Part shown: piece by piece, positions 43,035 to 50,705 of the stretch
How the letters are laid out: every line of letters starts with the position of its first letter
Numbering within the stretch: position 1 is the first letter of the stretch
Origin: Pseudomonas putida
GTDB lineage: Bacteria > Pseudomonadota > Gammaproteobacteria > Pseudomonadales > Pseudomonadaceae
Length of the DNA: 64,000 bases
Direction of reading: 5' to 3'
NCBI RefSeq assembly: GCF_028682635.1
Contig: NZ_JANHLK010000017.1
Coordinates: 62,001-126,000 of the forward strand
Notes under the pieces: generated by a model
The model's input: only the letters and a program-made list of their open reading frames with translations
What the model was told of the DNA's origin: nothing
Database searches by the model: none
Program-made: the position numbers and the translations under genes

Positions 43035-45238
43035 TGACGACCTCTCAGGTGAATCTTTCGCGGCGTGTGTTTCTCAAGCAATCGGCGACCGTTGCGTCTG
43101 GACTGGCCGTCGCGTTTTACCTGCCTTCGAGCATGGCTGCGACGGACCCTAAAGCCCCGGCGCCCGCCGGTGAATTCGAACCCAACGCCTGGGTGCGCAT
43201 CCTGCCTGACGGCACGGTGAAACTGGTGGTGCACAAGCACGACTCCGGTACCGGCACGCATACCGCGCTGGCCGCGTGCGTGGCCGAGGAACTGGACGTC
43301 AACCCGATGACCGTACAGGTAATCTCGCCGGAGGATCCGTTTTTCGACACCTACATTCACCCGATCTGGAAAGTCTTTTCCACGGGCGGCAGCACCAGCG
43401 TATCGCTGGAGTACGACCGCCTGCGCATGGCCGGCGCGACGGCGCGTTCGCTGTTGATCACGGCGGCGGCCAGACAGTGGAAGGTCAGCCCCGACAGCTG
43501 CAGTACCGAAGAAGGCCGCGTCGTTCATGCGCCGAGCAAACGCAGCCTCGGCTACGGCGAACTGGTGGGCGTCGCCGCGCATTTGCCGGCGCCTGCCAAG
43601 GTCACGCTCAAGGGCCCGGCGCAGTTCAAGTACATCGGCAAGCTGCGGCACAAGCGCGATGCCCAGGCCAAGGTTTGCGGGCGCTTCAAGTACAGCATCG
43701 ACGTGGTGCTGCCGGGCATGTTGGTGGCGGTGATTCAACGGACTCCCGTGGTGGGCGCGAATGTGGTGTCGGTGGACAGCGCGGCGGCGCTGCAAGTACC
43801 GGGTGTGCGCAAGGTGATCGAGGTGCCGGGTCGGCCCGATGTCCTGGGCGGTAACGTCGCGGGTGTGGCGGTGTTGGCGGACAATTATTGGGCCGCGCAC
43901 CAGGGGCGCGAATTGCTCAAGGTGCAGTGGAGCGACTCGCCGCTGACCGGGTTCGACAGCGATGAACTGGTCAAGGCCCAGGCAGCGGCATTGACTGACA
44001 AAGGCGCGCAACGGGTGTCCGCCATGGCCGCCGGGGATGTGAGCGGCCAGTGGCCGAACGCCGCGAAGCTGCTCGAAGCCGATTACCGCATGCCCTACAA
44101 GGTGCAGAATCCACTGGAGCCCATCTGCATCACCGCACAGGTCAAGGACGGCGCCATCACTTACTGGGGTGGGGTGCAGGTGCCGTCGTCGGCGCTGGAA
44201 GCGGCGCAAACGGTGTGCAGGATCGCCAAGGACAAGGTCACCATCAACGAGATGGTGTCGGGCGGCAGTTTCGGTGCGCGGGAGGCCAAATACTGGCTGT
44301 TCGAAGTGGCTTACCTGGCGCAGCAGGCCAGGGTGCCGGTGAAACTGATGAACAGCCGCGAAGACGAAATGTGTTCATTGTTCATGCACCCGGCCACGCT
44401 GCACCGGGCCAAAGGAGCGCTGAATGCTCAGGGCCGTCTGACCGCGTTGCAGCTGGAGGCGGTCTCGCCAGCCTCGCCGGAACAGTGGGAGCCAGGCTAT
44501 TTCGAGCGTCCGGACAAGATGGACTACAGCACCACGGAAGCCATCACCGCCTGGGATTTCGCCTATCGCCCGGCCAACCTCGACCTGACCTGGGTCAGGC
44601 ACGAGAGCCAGGTGCCCAGTGGCTGGTATCGCTCGGTGAGCTTCATTCCCAATGTGTTCGCCGTAGAGAGCTTCATGGATGAGCTGGCCCATGGCGCAGG
44701 GCAAGACCCGTTGGCCTTCCGCCTGGCCAACATGCAGGACCGGCCACGGCATGTCGCCGTGTTGAAAAGCGCCGCCGAGCGTGCCGGTTGGGATCAGCCG
44801 CTGCCCGATGGCACGGCGCTGGGGATCGCCACCAATCAGGGTTACACCAGTTTCATCGCCATCGTGGCGCGCGTGTCGAAACAGGACGGCGCCATCAAGG
44901 TCGAGAAGCTCACCTGCGTGGTCGATTGTGGTCTGGCGGTGTCGCCCGGCGGTGTCGAAGAACAGATCTACGGTGGCCTGATGTGGGGCCTCGGTCATGC
45001 CCTGTTCGATCGACTGGACATCAAGCAGGGCAGGGTGGTGCAGAGCAATTTTCATGACTATCGGGTGACGCGCATGTCGGACATGCCAGAGGTCGACATC
45101 CTGTTGGTCGAGGGCGATCCGGCCAAGCCCGGGGGTGTCGGTGAACTGGGCAGCCCATCGGTGGCCCCGGCCATCGCCAATGCGCTGTTCAGCCTGACCG
45201 GGGTGCGGCAGCGCTCTACACCGCTGAACCTGGGATAA
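43034..45238 (+). CDS. Molybdopterin-binding subunit, isoquinoline 1-oxidoreductase-like
   Basis: A 734-residue large subunit. The N-terminus has a twin-arginine signal (SRRVFLKQSATVASGLAVAF, cleaved near SMAA), so the enzyme is exported folded. The body shows two tandem xanthine-dehydrogenase-like halves with FKYSIDVVLPGMLVAVIQRT, MVSGGSFGAREAKYW, VPSGWYRSVSFIPNVFAVES and the C-terminal GVGELGSPSVAPAIANALF, the segment with the catalytic Glu. This is the IorB/aldehyde-oxidase pattern. Substrate is probably an N-heterocycle or an aldehyde. It would need a maturation factor such as the XdhC homologue at 31.8 kb. Confidence 0.9.
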   Translation: MTTSQVNLSRRVFLKQSATVASGLAVAFYLPSSMAATDPKAPAPAGEFEPNAWVRILPDGTVKLVVHKHDSGTGTHTALAACVAEELDVNPMTVQVISPEDPFFDTYIHPIWKVFSTGGSTSVSLEYDRLRMAGATARSLLITAAARQWKVSPDSCSTEEGRVVHAPSKRSLGYGELVGVAAHLPAPAKVTLKGPAQFKYIGKLRHKRDAQAKVCGRFKYSIDVVLPGMLVAVIQRTPVVGANVVSVDSAAALQVPGVRKVIEVPGRPDVLGGNVAGVAVLADNYWAAHQGRELLKVQWSDSPLTGFDSDELVKAQAAALTDKGAQRVSAMAAGDVSGQWPNAAKLLEADYRMPYKVQNPLEPICITAQVKDGAITYWGGVQVPSSALEAAQTVCRIAKDKVTINEMVSGGSFGAREAKYWLFEVAYLAQQARVPVKLMNSREDEMCSLFMHPATLHRAKGALNAQGRLTALQLEAVSPASPEQWEPGYFERPDKMDYSTTEAITAWDFAYRPANLDLTWVRHESQVPSGWYRSVSFIPNVFAVESFMDELAHGAGQDPLAFRLANMQDRPRHVAVLKSAAERAGWDQPLPDGTALGIATNQGYTSFIAIVARVSKQDGAIKVEKLTCVVDCGLAVSPGGVEEQIYGGLMWGLGHALFDRLDIKQGRVVQSNFHDYRVTRMSDMPEVDILLVEGDPAKPGGVGELGSPSVAPAIANALFSLTGVRQRSTPLNLG

Positions 45239-45243
45239 CCGGC

Positions 45244-46152
45244 ATGGACTTGCGACTGCTGCGTTACTTCATGGCGCTGGCCGAAGAGCTGCATTTCGGC
45301 CGGGCCGCCACCCGCCTGCACATCTGCCAGCCGCCACTGAGCCAGCAGATTCGATTGCTGGAAGAGGAACTGGGCACGCCGCTGTTCGAGCGCAGCCACC
45401 ACCGGGTCGAGCTGACCGCCGCCGGGCAGATGCTCAAGGAACAGGCGCCGCTGGTGTTCGAGCAGCTCAACCGTGCCCTCGACCTGACGCGGCAAACCGG
45501 CCGCGGTCAGTTGGGCGAGCTGGAAATCGGCATGATCAGTTCGGTGATGGTGGGGGTGTTGCCACGGGCCCTGCACCTGTTTCGCGAGCGCTACCCGCAG
45601 GTGAACTGGCGCCTGCATGAAATGACCCCTGCCGCACAGGTCAAGGCGCTCAAGGAAAAACGCATCGATGCCTGTGTGTTCCGGGTCGGCTATGACGATC
45701 CGCAACTGCGCAACGAGCTGCTGATCTACGAGCCGATCCGGGTGGTCATGCCGGTCGACCACCCCTTGGCCCGCCGCGACAGCCTGGCACCGGCGGACCT
45801 TGCCCAGGAGCCGTTCGTGGCGCTGGAACTGAAACAGTCGCGGTTTGCCGACTTTCTTTACCAGTGCTGTATCCAGGCCGGCTTCACACCGCAGATCCGC
45901 CAACAGGTGATCGAAGTACAAACCTTGCTCAGCCTGGTCAGGGCCGGCTTTGGCGTGGCACTGCTGCCGGCGTCCATCGAGCAGTTGGCACCCGCCGGGC
46001 TGGTATTCCGGCGCCTGACCCCGGCGTTGCCGGAGGTGCCGTTATACGCCACCTACCGTGCGGATGATGATTCGCCGGTGCTCAAGCTGTTTCTCGATAC
46101 GCTGCGTGAACTGGTCCTCCAAGACCGCGATGGGCAGGCTGCACGATCATGA
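45244..46152 (+). CDS. LysR-family regulator (CatM/BenM-like)
   Basis: A 302-residue LysR regulator starting MDLRLLRYFMALAEELHFGR, with HTH segment RAATRLHICQPPLSQQIRLL and effector domain from about residue 90. The N-terminal pattern LRYF.ALAEELHFGRAA is that of the aromatic-catabolism LysR group. It begins 5 bp after the molybdenum hydroxylase gene and ends overlapping the next frame, so it is probably co-transcribed with the enzyme and may autoregulate it. Confidence 0.9.
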   Translation: MDLRLLRYFMALAEELHFGRAATRLHICQPPLSQQIRLLEEELGTPLFERSHHRVELTAAGQMLKEQAPLVFEQLNRALDLTRQTGRGQLGELEIGMISSVMVGVLPRALHLFRERYPQVNWRLHEMTPAAQVKALKEKRIDACVFRVGYDDPQLRNELLIYEPIRVVMPVDHPLARRDSLAPADLAQEPFVALELKQSRFADFLYQCCIQAGFTPQIRQQVIEVQTLLSLVRAGFGVALLPASIEQLAPAGLVFRRLTPALPEVPLYATYRADDDSPVLKLFLDTLRELVLQDRDGQAARS

Positions 46153-46199
46153 ACGCCTGTGGTCGTAATCTTCACAAAGGCACTACACGTGGAGATCCA

Positions 46200-47696
46200 A
46201 TGAGCCAGGACGTCTTGACCCGGGAAACCAACCGCCGCCAGTTGCAGCAGATCATCGCCGGTCTGTCCGACGGGGTGATTCTGCTCGACCCCGACCAGAG
46301 CATCCTGTGGGCCAATGACGCGGCGCTGGCCATGCACGGAGTCGCGCAGGTCAGCGAACTCGGCGCCGATGCCAAGGCGTACGCCAAGCGTTTTGCCTTG
46401 CGCTATCGCAACCATCACCCGGTGCCGGCCGACAGCTACCCGATCAACCGGGTGGCGCGGGGCGAGACGTTCAGCGATGTACTGGTGGAAGTGACGTCGG
46501 TTGCGGACGAAGAGCGCACCTGGGTCCATAGCGTACGCAGCATGGTGTTGGCCGACAGTGAGGATGAGCCGGAATCGCTGGTGTTGATCATGGACGACGT
46601 CACTGACTGGGCCAGTGCCGAGCAACGCTTCGAGAAAACCTTCGCCGCCAACCCGGCACCGGCGGTGATCTGCCGCCTCAGTGATTTGCGCTACATCAAG
46701 GTCAACCCCGGTTTCCTCGAAATGACCGGTTACTCCCGCGACCAGGTGATCGGTACTTCGACCTATGAGCTGGATGTGCTGGAGCTGGCCGAAAATAAGG
46801 AATTGGCCAAGCAGCGCCTTCTGGAAGGCGCGACCATACCGCAGATGCAGGCCGAGTTGCGTTTGTCCGACGGTGGCAGCAAGCAAGTGGTAGTGGCCGG
46901 CCAGCCGCTGGAGCTCAATGACGAAGCCTGCATGCTGTTTTCCTTTGTCGACATAGAGCCCCGGCACAAGGCCGAGGTCGCCCTGCGCCAGAGCGAGGAA
47001 CGCTTTGCCAAGGCGTTTCGCCTGAGCCCGGTACCGATTCTGGTGTGCGGCGCCAGCGATCAGGTGGTGATGGATGTGAATGAGGCGTTCCTCGTTACCC
47101 TCGGCTACGCCAACGAGGAAGTGCTCGGCAAAACCATCGTCGAGATTGACTTCTTCCATGACAAAGGCGCGCGGACACGGCTCTTTACCGCCCTGGAGAA
47201 AGCCGCAAGCCTGGACCGCGTTGATATACGCGTGCGCAGGAAAGACGAGGAACTGATCGATTGTGTCGTTTGTGCCGATACCGTGAACATCCAGGACAGC
47301 CCTTGCTATCTGCTGGTGCTGATGGACATCACCGAGCGCAAACGCACCGAGCTTGAGTTGCTGTCGGCCATTGAAGAGGTGATGAAAGACGCCTCATGGT
47401 TCAGTCGTACCCTGATCGAGAAACTCGCTAACGTGAAGCACGTCAAGTCGCCGCAGTTACCCAGCGTGTCCTTTACCGACCTGACGGCCAGGGAGCGCGA
47501 TGTGCTGGAATTGATCTGTGAAGGCCTGGCGGACAAGGAGATCGCCGCACGCCTGAAACTGGCGCCCAATACCGTGCGCAATCACGTCGCGACGGTGTAT
47601 TCCAAGCTCGATGTGCACAGTCGCAGCGAGGCGATAGTCTGGGCGCGCGAGCGTGGGTTGTTTTCAAGTGCATGGGGTCCGAAGGGCCAGCGTTAA
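46200..47696 (+). CDS. Triple-PAS LuxR-type transcriptional regulator
   Basis: A 498-residue one-component sensor-regulator from ATG 46200 (GGAGATC upstream; an ATG at 46149 overlapping the lysR stop is less likely). PAS domains lie at about residues 10-130 (LSDGVILLDPDQSILWAND), 140-250 (VICRLSDLRYIKVNPGFLEM) and 265-385 (PVPILVCGASDQVVMDVNEA). A LuxR/FixJ HTH closes the protein (LTARERDVLELICEGLADKE, APNTVRNHVATVYSKLDVHS). No histidine-kinase, receiver or membrane segment is present, so it is cytoplasmic and senses a ligand or redox state directly. It follows the Mo hydroxylase/LysR genes. Confidence 0.88.
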   Translation: MSQDVLTRETNRRQLQQIIAGLSDGVILLDPDQSILWANDAALAMHGVAQVSELGADAKAYAKRFALRYRNHHPVPADSYPINRVARGETFSDVLVEVTSVADEERTWVHSVRSMVLADSEDEPESLVLIMDDVTDWASAEQRFEKTFAANPAPAVICRLSDLRYIKVNPGFLEMTGYSRDQVIGTSTYELDVLELAENKELAKQRLLEGATIPQMQAELRLSDGGSKQVVVAGQPLELNDEACMLFSFVDIEPRHKAEVALRQSEERFAKAFRLSPVPILVCGASDQVVMDVNEAFLVTLGYANEEVLGKTIVEIDFFHDKGARTRLFTALEKAASLDRVDIRVRRKDEELIDCVVCADTVNIQDSPCYLLVLMDITERKRTELELLSAIEEVMKDASWFSRTLIEKLANVKHVKSPQLPSVSFTDLTARERDVLELICEGLADKEIAARLKLAPNTVRNHVATVYSKLDVHSRSEAIVWARERGLFSSAWGPKGQR

Positions 47697-47824
47697 GGTG
47701 CAAATGCACTAGTCGCCGGGGTGCAAATTCAGGTTCTGGCAAGCAGGAGGTAAACCTTAGGCTAAGAGCGGGCGAATGACAGTTTCGGAGCATTCGTCTG
47801 CCTTGAACCGCAAAAGGAACAGCC

Positions 47825-47872
47825 ATGCTTATTACCCGCACCATTGATTGCCGCACCGGGCTATCGCAATGA
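47825..47872 (+). CDS. Possible 15-residue leader ORF
   Basis: ATG with a good AAAGGAAC ribosome site opens a frame reading MLITRTIDCRTGLSQ. It stops at TGA, which overlaps the ATG of the DUF1652 gene (ATGA). The DUF1652 gene itself has no good ribosome site, so its translation may depend on this leader. It could instead be the remnant of a frameshifted N-terminus. Confidence 0.4.
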   Translation: MLITRTIDCRTGLSQ

Positions 47873-48120
47873 TCCAGGTGTCCCAGTTGCGCACGCAAAT
47901 CGAGCGGACCTTGTCGCCCTTGGCCTGTGAGTGCACTGTCAGTGGCGATCACTCATTGACCATCAAGCTCTACCACCCGGTGTCCGGACAAGTCGATCTG
48001 GTGGTCAGCGGTTTGAACGTGGCGAGGTTGCAGTCCCCCGAATCAGTGGCCGCGCTCCTCGAAGAACTGCGCTACGAGCTGCAATGCAACAGCCTGCAAC
48101 GCCCGGACCCGGTAGTGTAG
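47869..48120 (+). CDS. DUF1652 domain protein
   Basis: An 83-residue protein starting MIQVSQLRTQIERTLSPLAC, followed by ECTVSGDHSLTIKLYHPVSG and VDLVVSGLNVARLQSPESVA. The pattern of ELR-type N-terminus, CEC motif and 'D-S-L-T-I' strand is that of the small DUF1652 family found mainly in Pseudomonas; function is unknown. Upstream TTG/ATG alternatives would add a few residues only. It stands alone between the PAS regulator and a small lipoprotein gene. Confidence 0.78.
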   Translation: MIQVSQLRTQIERTLSPLACECTVSGDHSLTIKLYHPVSGQVDLVVSGLNVARLQSPESVAALLEELRYELQCNSLQRPDPVV

Positions 48121-48260
48121 AAACTGTCAGGTTTGCCCTGCCCGGACGATTGAATACGCGATAATAATGGACAGAAGTGATATTTCTGCGACCACCCGTG
48201 AACTTTACGGCGGTGTTCTGTTGTCACAGAAATGTGTCCATCCTATTCGCGGGTCATCCT

Positions 48261-48476
48261 ATGAAAAGTCTTGGGAAACGCATTTTTGCACCACTGTCGC
48301 TCTGTGCAATCATTCTCGGCGGCTGCAGCAGTCCGCCACCGCCACCACCTGCCGCGCCACCGCCACCGCCTGAAAAGACCTGCCAGACCTCCGATAGCAC
48401 CCAGGTGATGGGCGATGTGCGGGCGGAAGGGCAAGTGACACGCGAAACCACCGTGACGCGATGTGTCACCCAGTAA
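48261..48476 (+). CDS. Small proline-rich lipoprotein
   Basis: A 71-residue protein with a lipoprotein signal: MKSLGKRIFAPLSLCAIILG, with Cys22 in LGGC as the lipidation site. The mature part starts with a Pro/Ala run (SSPPPPPPAAPPPPPEK) that could extend the rest away from the membrane. The small remainder has two cysteines (CQTSDSTQVM... and RCVTQ) that may form a disulfide. No family recognised. The Shine-Dalgarno is weak, and an in-frame ATG at 48177 would spoil the signal peptide. Confidence 0.7.
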   Translation: MKSLGKRIFAPLSLCAIILGGCSSPPPPPPAAPPPPPEKTCQTSDSTQVMGDVRAEGQVTRETTVTRCVTQ

Positions 48477-48496
48477 CCCGAACGACGATGCCCCCC

Positions 48497-48580
48497 TGTA
48501 GGAGCTGCCGCAGGCTGCGATCTTTTGATTTTGCTTTAAAGAACAAGATCAAAAGATCGCAGCCTGCGGCAGCTCCTACA
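48497..48580. repeat. Long REP palindrome (GTAGGAGCTGCCGCAGG type)
   Basis: A near-perfect inverted repeat: TGTAGGAGCTGCCGCAGGCT with GCGATCTTTTGAT on one arm and its complement on the other, around a short AT-rich centre. It lies between convergent genes and, with its arm of ~34 bp, may serve as a bidirectional terminator. Confidence 0.9.
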
Positions 48581-48607
48581 GTGTGGGTGTGATTCGGGAA
48601 GTCAGCG

Positions 48608-49375
48608 TCAGGACAGGAAGCCACCATCCACGTTCAGCGAAACGCCAGTGGTGTAGCTCGATGCATCGCTCGCCAGGTACAGCACCGCGCCGGCCATCTC
48701 GCTCGGATCAGCCACGCGCTTGAGCGGGATCTGCTGCAGCGCGGTGTTGAGGATCGCCTCGTTCTTCACCAGCGCCGAAGCGAACTTGGTGTCGGTCAGT
48801 CCCGGCAGCAGGGCGTTGCAGCGGATGCCGAACTGCGCGCATTCCTTGGCGAAGACCTTGGTCATGTTGATCACCGCGGCCTTGGTCACCGAGTAGATGC
48901 CCTGGAAAATACCCGGCGACACGCCGTTGATCGAGGCCACGTTGATGATGCTGCCGCCGCCGTTTTCGCGCATCAGCTTGCCGGCTTCCACCGACATGAA
49001 GAAATAACCGCGGATATTGACGTCGACGGTTTTCTGGAAGGCGCTGAGGTCGGTGTCCAGCACGTTGCAGAACTGCGGGTTGGTCGCGGCGTTGTTGACC
49101 AGGATGTCCAGGCGCCCGAACTGTTCCTTGATGCCGGCGAAGACCTGGCTGATCTGTTCCATCTCGCCGATGTGGCAGGCGATGGCAGTGGCTTTGCCAC
49201 CGGCGGCGATGATCGCGTCGGCCACATGCTGGCAGCCTTCGAGCTTGCGGCTCGAGACGATCACGTGGGCGCCTTGCTGGGCCAGCAGTTTGGCAATGGC
49301 TTCACCGATGCCGCGGCTGGCGCCGGAGACGAAAGCGATCTTGCCGTCGAGGTCGAACAACTGAGTCTTGGACAT
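48608..49375 (-). CDS. SDR-family oxidoreductase
   Basis: A 255-residue classical short-chain dehydrogenase. Cofactor motif FVSGASRGIGEAIAKLL (residues 15-31), NNAATNPQF, catalytic Ser in INVASINGVSPG and YSVTKAAVINMTK (Tyr/Lys), and the C-terminal GVSLNVDGGFLS. SD motif AAGGA is present. It follows the phosphotransferase gene on the same strand across a REP. In Pseudomonas such pairs are linked to acyl-CoA or hydroxy-acid catabolism; substrate not identifiable. Confidence 0.9.
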   Translation of the reverse strand: MSKTQLFDLDGKIAFVSGASRGIGEAIAKLLAQQGAHVIVSSRKLEGCQHVADAIIAAGGKATAIACHIGEMEQISQVFAGIKEQFGRLDILVNNAATNPQFCNVLDTDLSAFQKTVDVNIRGYFFMSVEAGKLMRENGGGSIINVASINGVSPGIFQGIYSVTKAAVINMTKVFAKECAQFGIRCNALLPGLTDTKFASALVKNEAILNTALQQIPLKRVADPSEMAGAVLYLASDASSYTTGVSLNVDGGFLS

Positions 49376-49409
49376 GGTTTTTCCTTGTTATGGAGCCGAA
49401 ATCGCTGTT

Positions 49410-49478
49410 CGTAGGAGCCCGGCTTGCCGGCGAAGGCGTACTTGAGGCAGCCTTCGCAGGCAAGCCTGGCTCCTACAA
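49410..49478. repeat. REP doublet (GTAGGAGCC type)
   Basis: Inverted units CGTAGGAGCCCGGCTTGCCG and GCAGGCAAGCCTGGCTCCTA, between the phosphotransferase and SDR genes; the arms are slightly diverged. Confidence 0.85.
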
Positions 49479-49491
49479 GTGCTGTGTCGTA

Positions 49492-50559
49492 TCAGAGGCT
49501 GGATTTCTGGATGACCTGCAGGCTCATCTGCTCCAGCAGTTTGTTCATGTGAATGAACTGCGCGAAGCGTTTGTCCTGGGTCTGGCCATGGTAGAAGCGG
49601 TAGTAGATCTGCTGCACGATGCCGGCCAGGCGGAACAGGCCGTAGGTGTAGTAGAAGTCGAAATTGTCGATCTTGATGCCTGAACGCTCGGCGTAGTAAT
49701 CGACGAATTCACGGCGGGTCAGCATACCCGGTGCGTGGCTGGGCTGGCGGCGCATCAGCTGTACCGGCGCCGGGTCATCGGCTTCGATCCAGTAGGCGAG
49801 GGTGTTGCCCAGGTCCATCAGCGGGTCGCCCAGGGTGGTCAGTTCCCAGTCGAGCACGCCGATGATCTGCATCGGATTGTTCGGGTCGAGGATGACGTTG
49901 TCGAAGCGGTAGTCGTTGTGCACGATGCTGGAGGTCGGGTGATCGGCCGGCATCTTGTCGTTGAGCCAGGCTTTCACCGCTTCCCAGTGCGGCGCGTCGG
50001 GGGTCAGGGCTTTCTCGTAGCGCTCGCTCCAGCCTTTGATCTGCCGTGCCACGTAGCCTTGCGGCTTGCCCAGGTCGCCCAGGCCGTAGGCGTTGTAATC
50101 GACCCGGTGCAGCTCGACGAACTTGTCGATGAAGCTTTTGCACAGGGCTTGGGTTTTCGCCGAGTCCAGCCCCAGTTCCGGCGGTAGTTCGGAGCGCAGG
50201 ATGATGCCGTTGACCCGCTCCATCACATAGAACTCGGCGCCGATCACCGCTTCGTCGGTGCAGTGCACGTAGGCCTTCGGGCAGTACGGAAAACCGTCGC
50301 GCAATTGATTGAGGATGCGGAATTCGCGGCCCATGTCATGGGCGGACTTGGCCTTGTGACCGAAGGGCGGCCGACGCAGGACGAATTCCTGTTCCGGGTA
50401 TTCGAGCAAGTAGGTGAGGTTGGACGCACCGCCCGGGAACTGGCTGATCCGTGGCAGGCCGCTCAGGCCCGGAATGTGGGCCTTGAGGTAGGGGTCGATC
50501 AGGCTGGCATCGAGTTCTTCGCCGGTGCGGGTGCGGGTGGATTGGTCAGTAAGCGCCAT
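49492..50559 (-). CDS. APH-family phosphotransferase (ACAD11/LvaA-like)
   Basis: A 355-residue aminoglycoside-phosphotransferase-fold kinase. Motifs: LSRISQFPGGASNLTYLLE-like N-lobe with FVLRRPPFG, Brenner motif SSIVHNDYRFDNVILDPNN (catalytic Asp), and VLDWELTTLGDPLMDLG (DxD/DFG equivalent). It resembles the N-terminal kinase of ACAD11 and LvaA of the levulinate pathway, which phosphorylate 4-hydroxyacyl-CoA before dehydration. An SDR gene follows downstream. Antibiotic resistance is not implied by this subfamily. Confidence 0.88.
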   Translation of the reverse strand: MALTDQSTRTRTGEELDASLIDPYLKAHIPGLSGLPRISQFPGGASNLTYLLEYPEQEFVLRRPPFGHKAKSAHDMGREFRILNQLRDGFPYCPKAYVHCTDEAVIGAEFYVMERVNGIILRSELPPELGLDSAKTQALCKSFIDKFVELHRVDYNAYGLGDLGKPQGYVARQIKGWSERYEKALTPDAPHWEAVKAWLNDKMPADHPTSSIVHNDYRFDNVILDPNNPMQIIGVLDWELTTLGDPLMDLGNTLAYWIEADDPAPVQLMRRQPSHAPGMLTRREFVDYYAERSGIKIDNFDFYYTYGLFRLAGIVQQIYYRFYHGQTQDKRFAQFIHMNKLLEQMSLQVIQKSSL

Positions 50560-50705
50560 GCTTATCCCTTCTGCTTATTCTGGTGGCCTGAAACTATTGG
50601 CTAATCTAATGCGCGCACCCGGCACCCACAACCTCCGCCCGCCCTTATAGGTGAGCGTGTTGCCGGGCAATCATTGCTTTTGATACACCTGTTTGAATTG
50701 TCCGG

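Noticed and set aside
49492..50559. Antibiotic resistance from the aminoglycoside-phosphotransferase fold
   Set aside because: The protein resembles the ACAD11/LvaA kinases linked to acyl-CoA metabolism, and its neighbour is an SDR, not a resistance gene.
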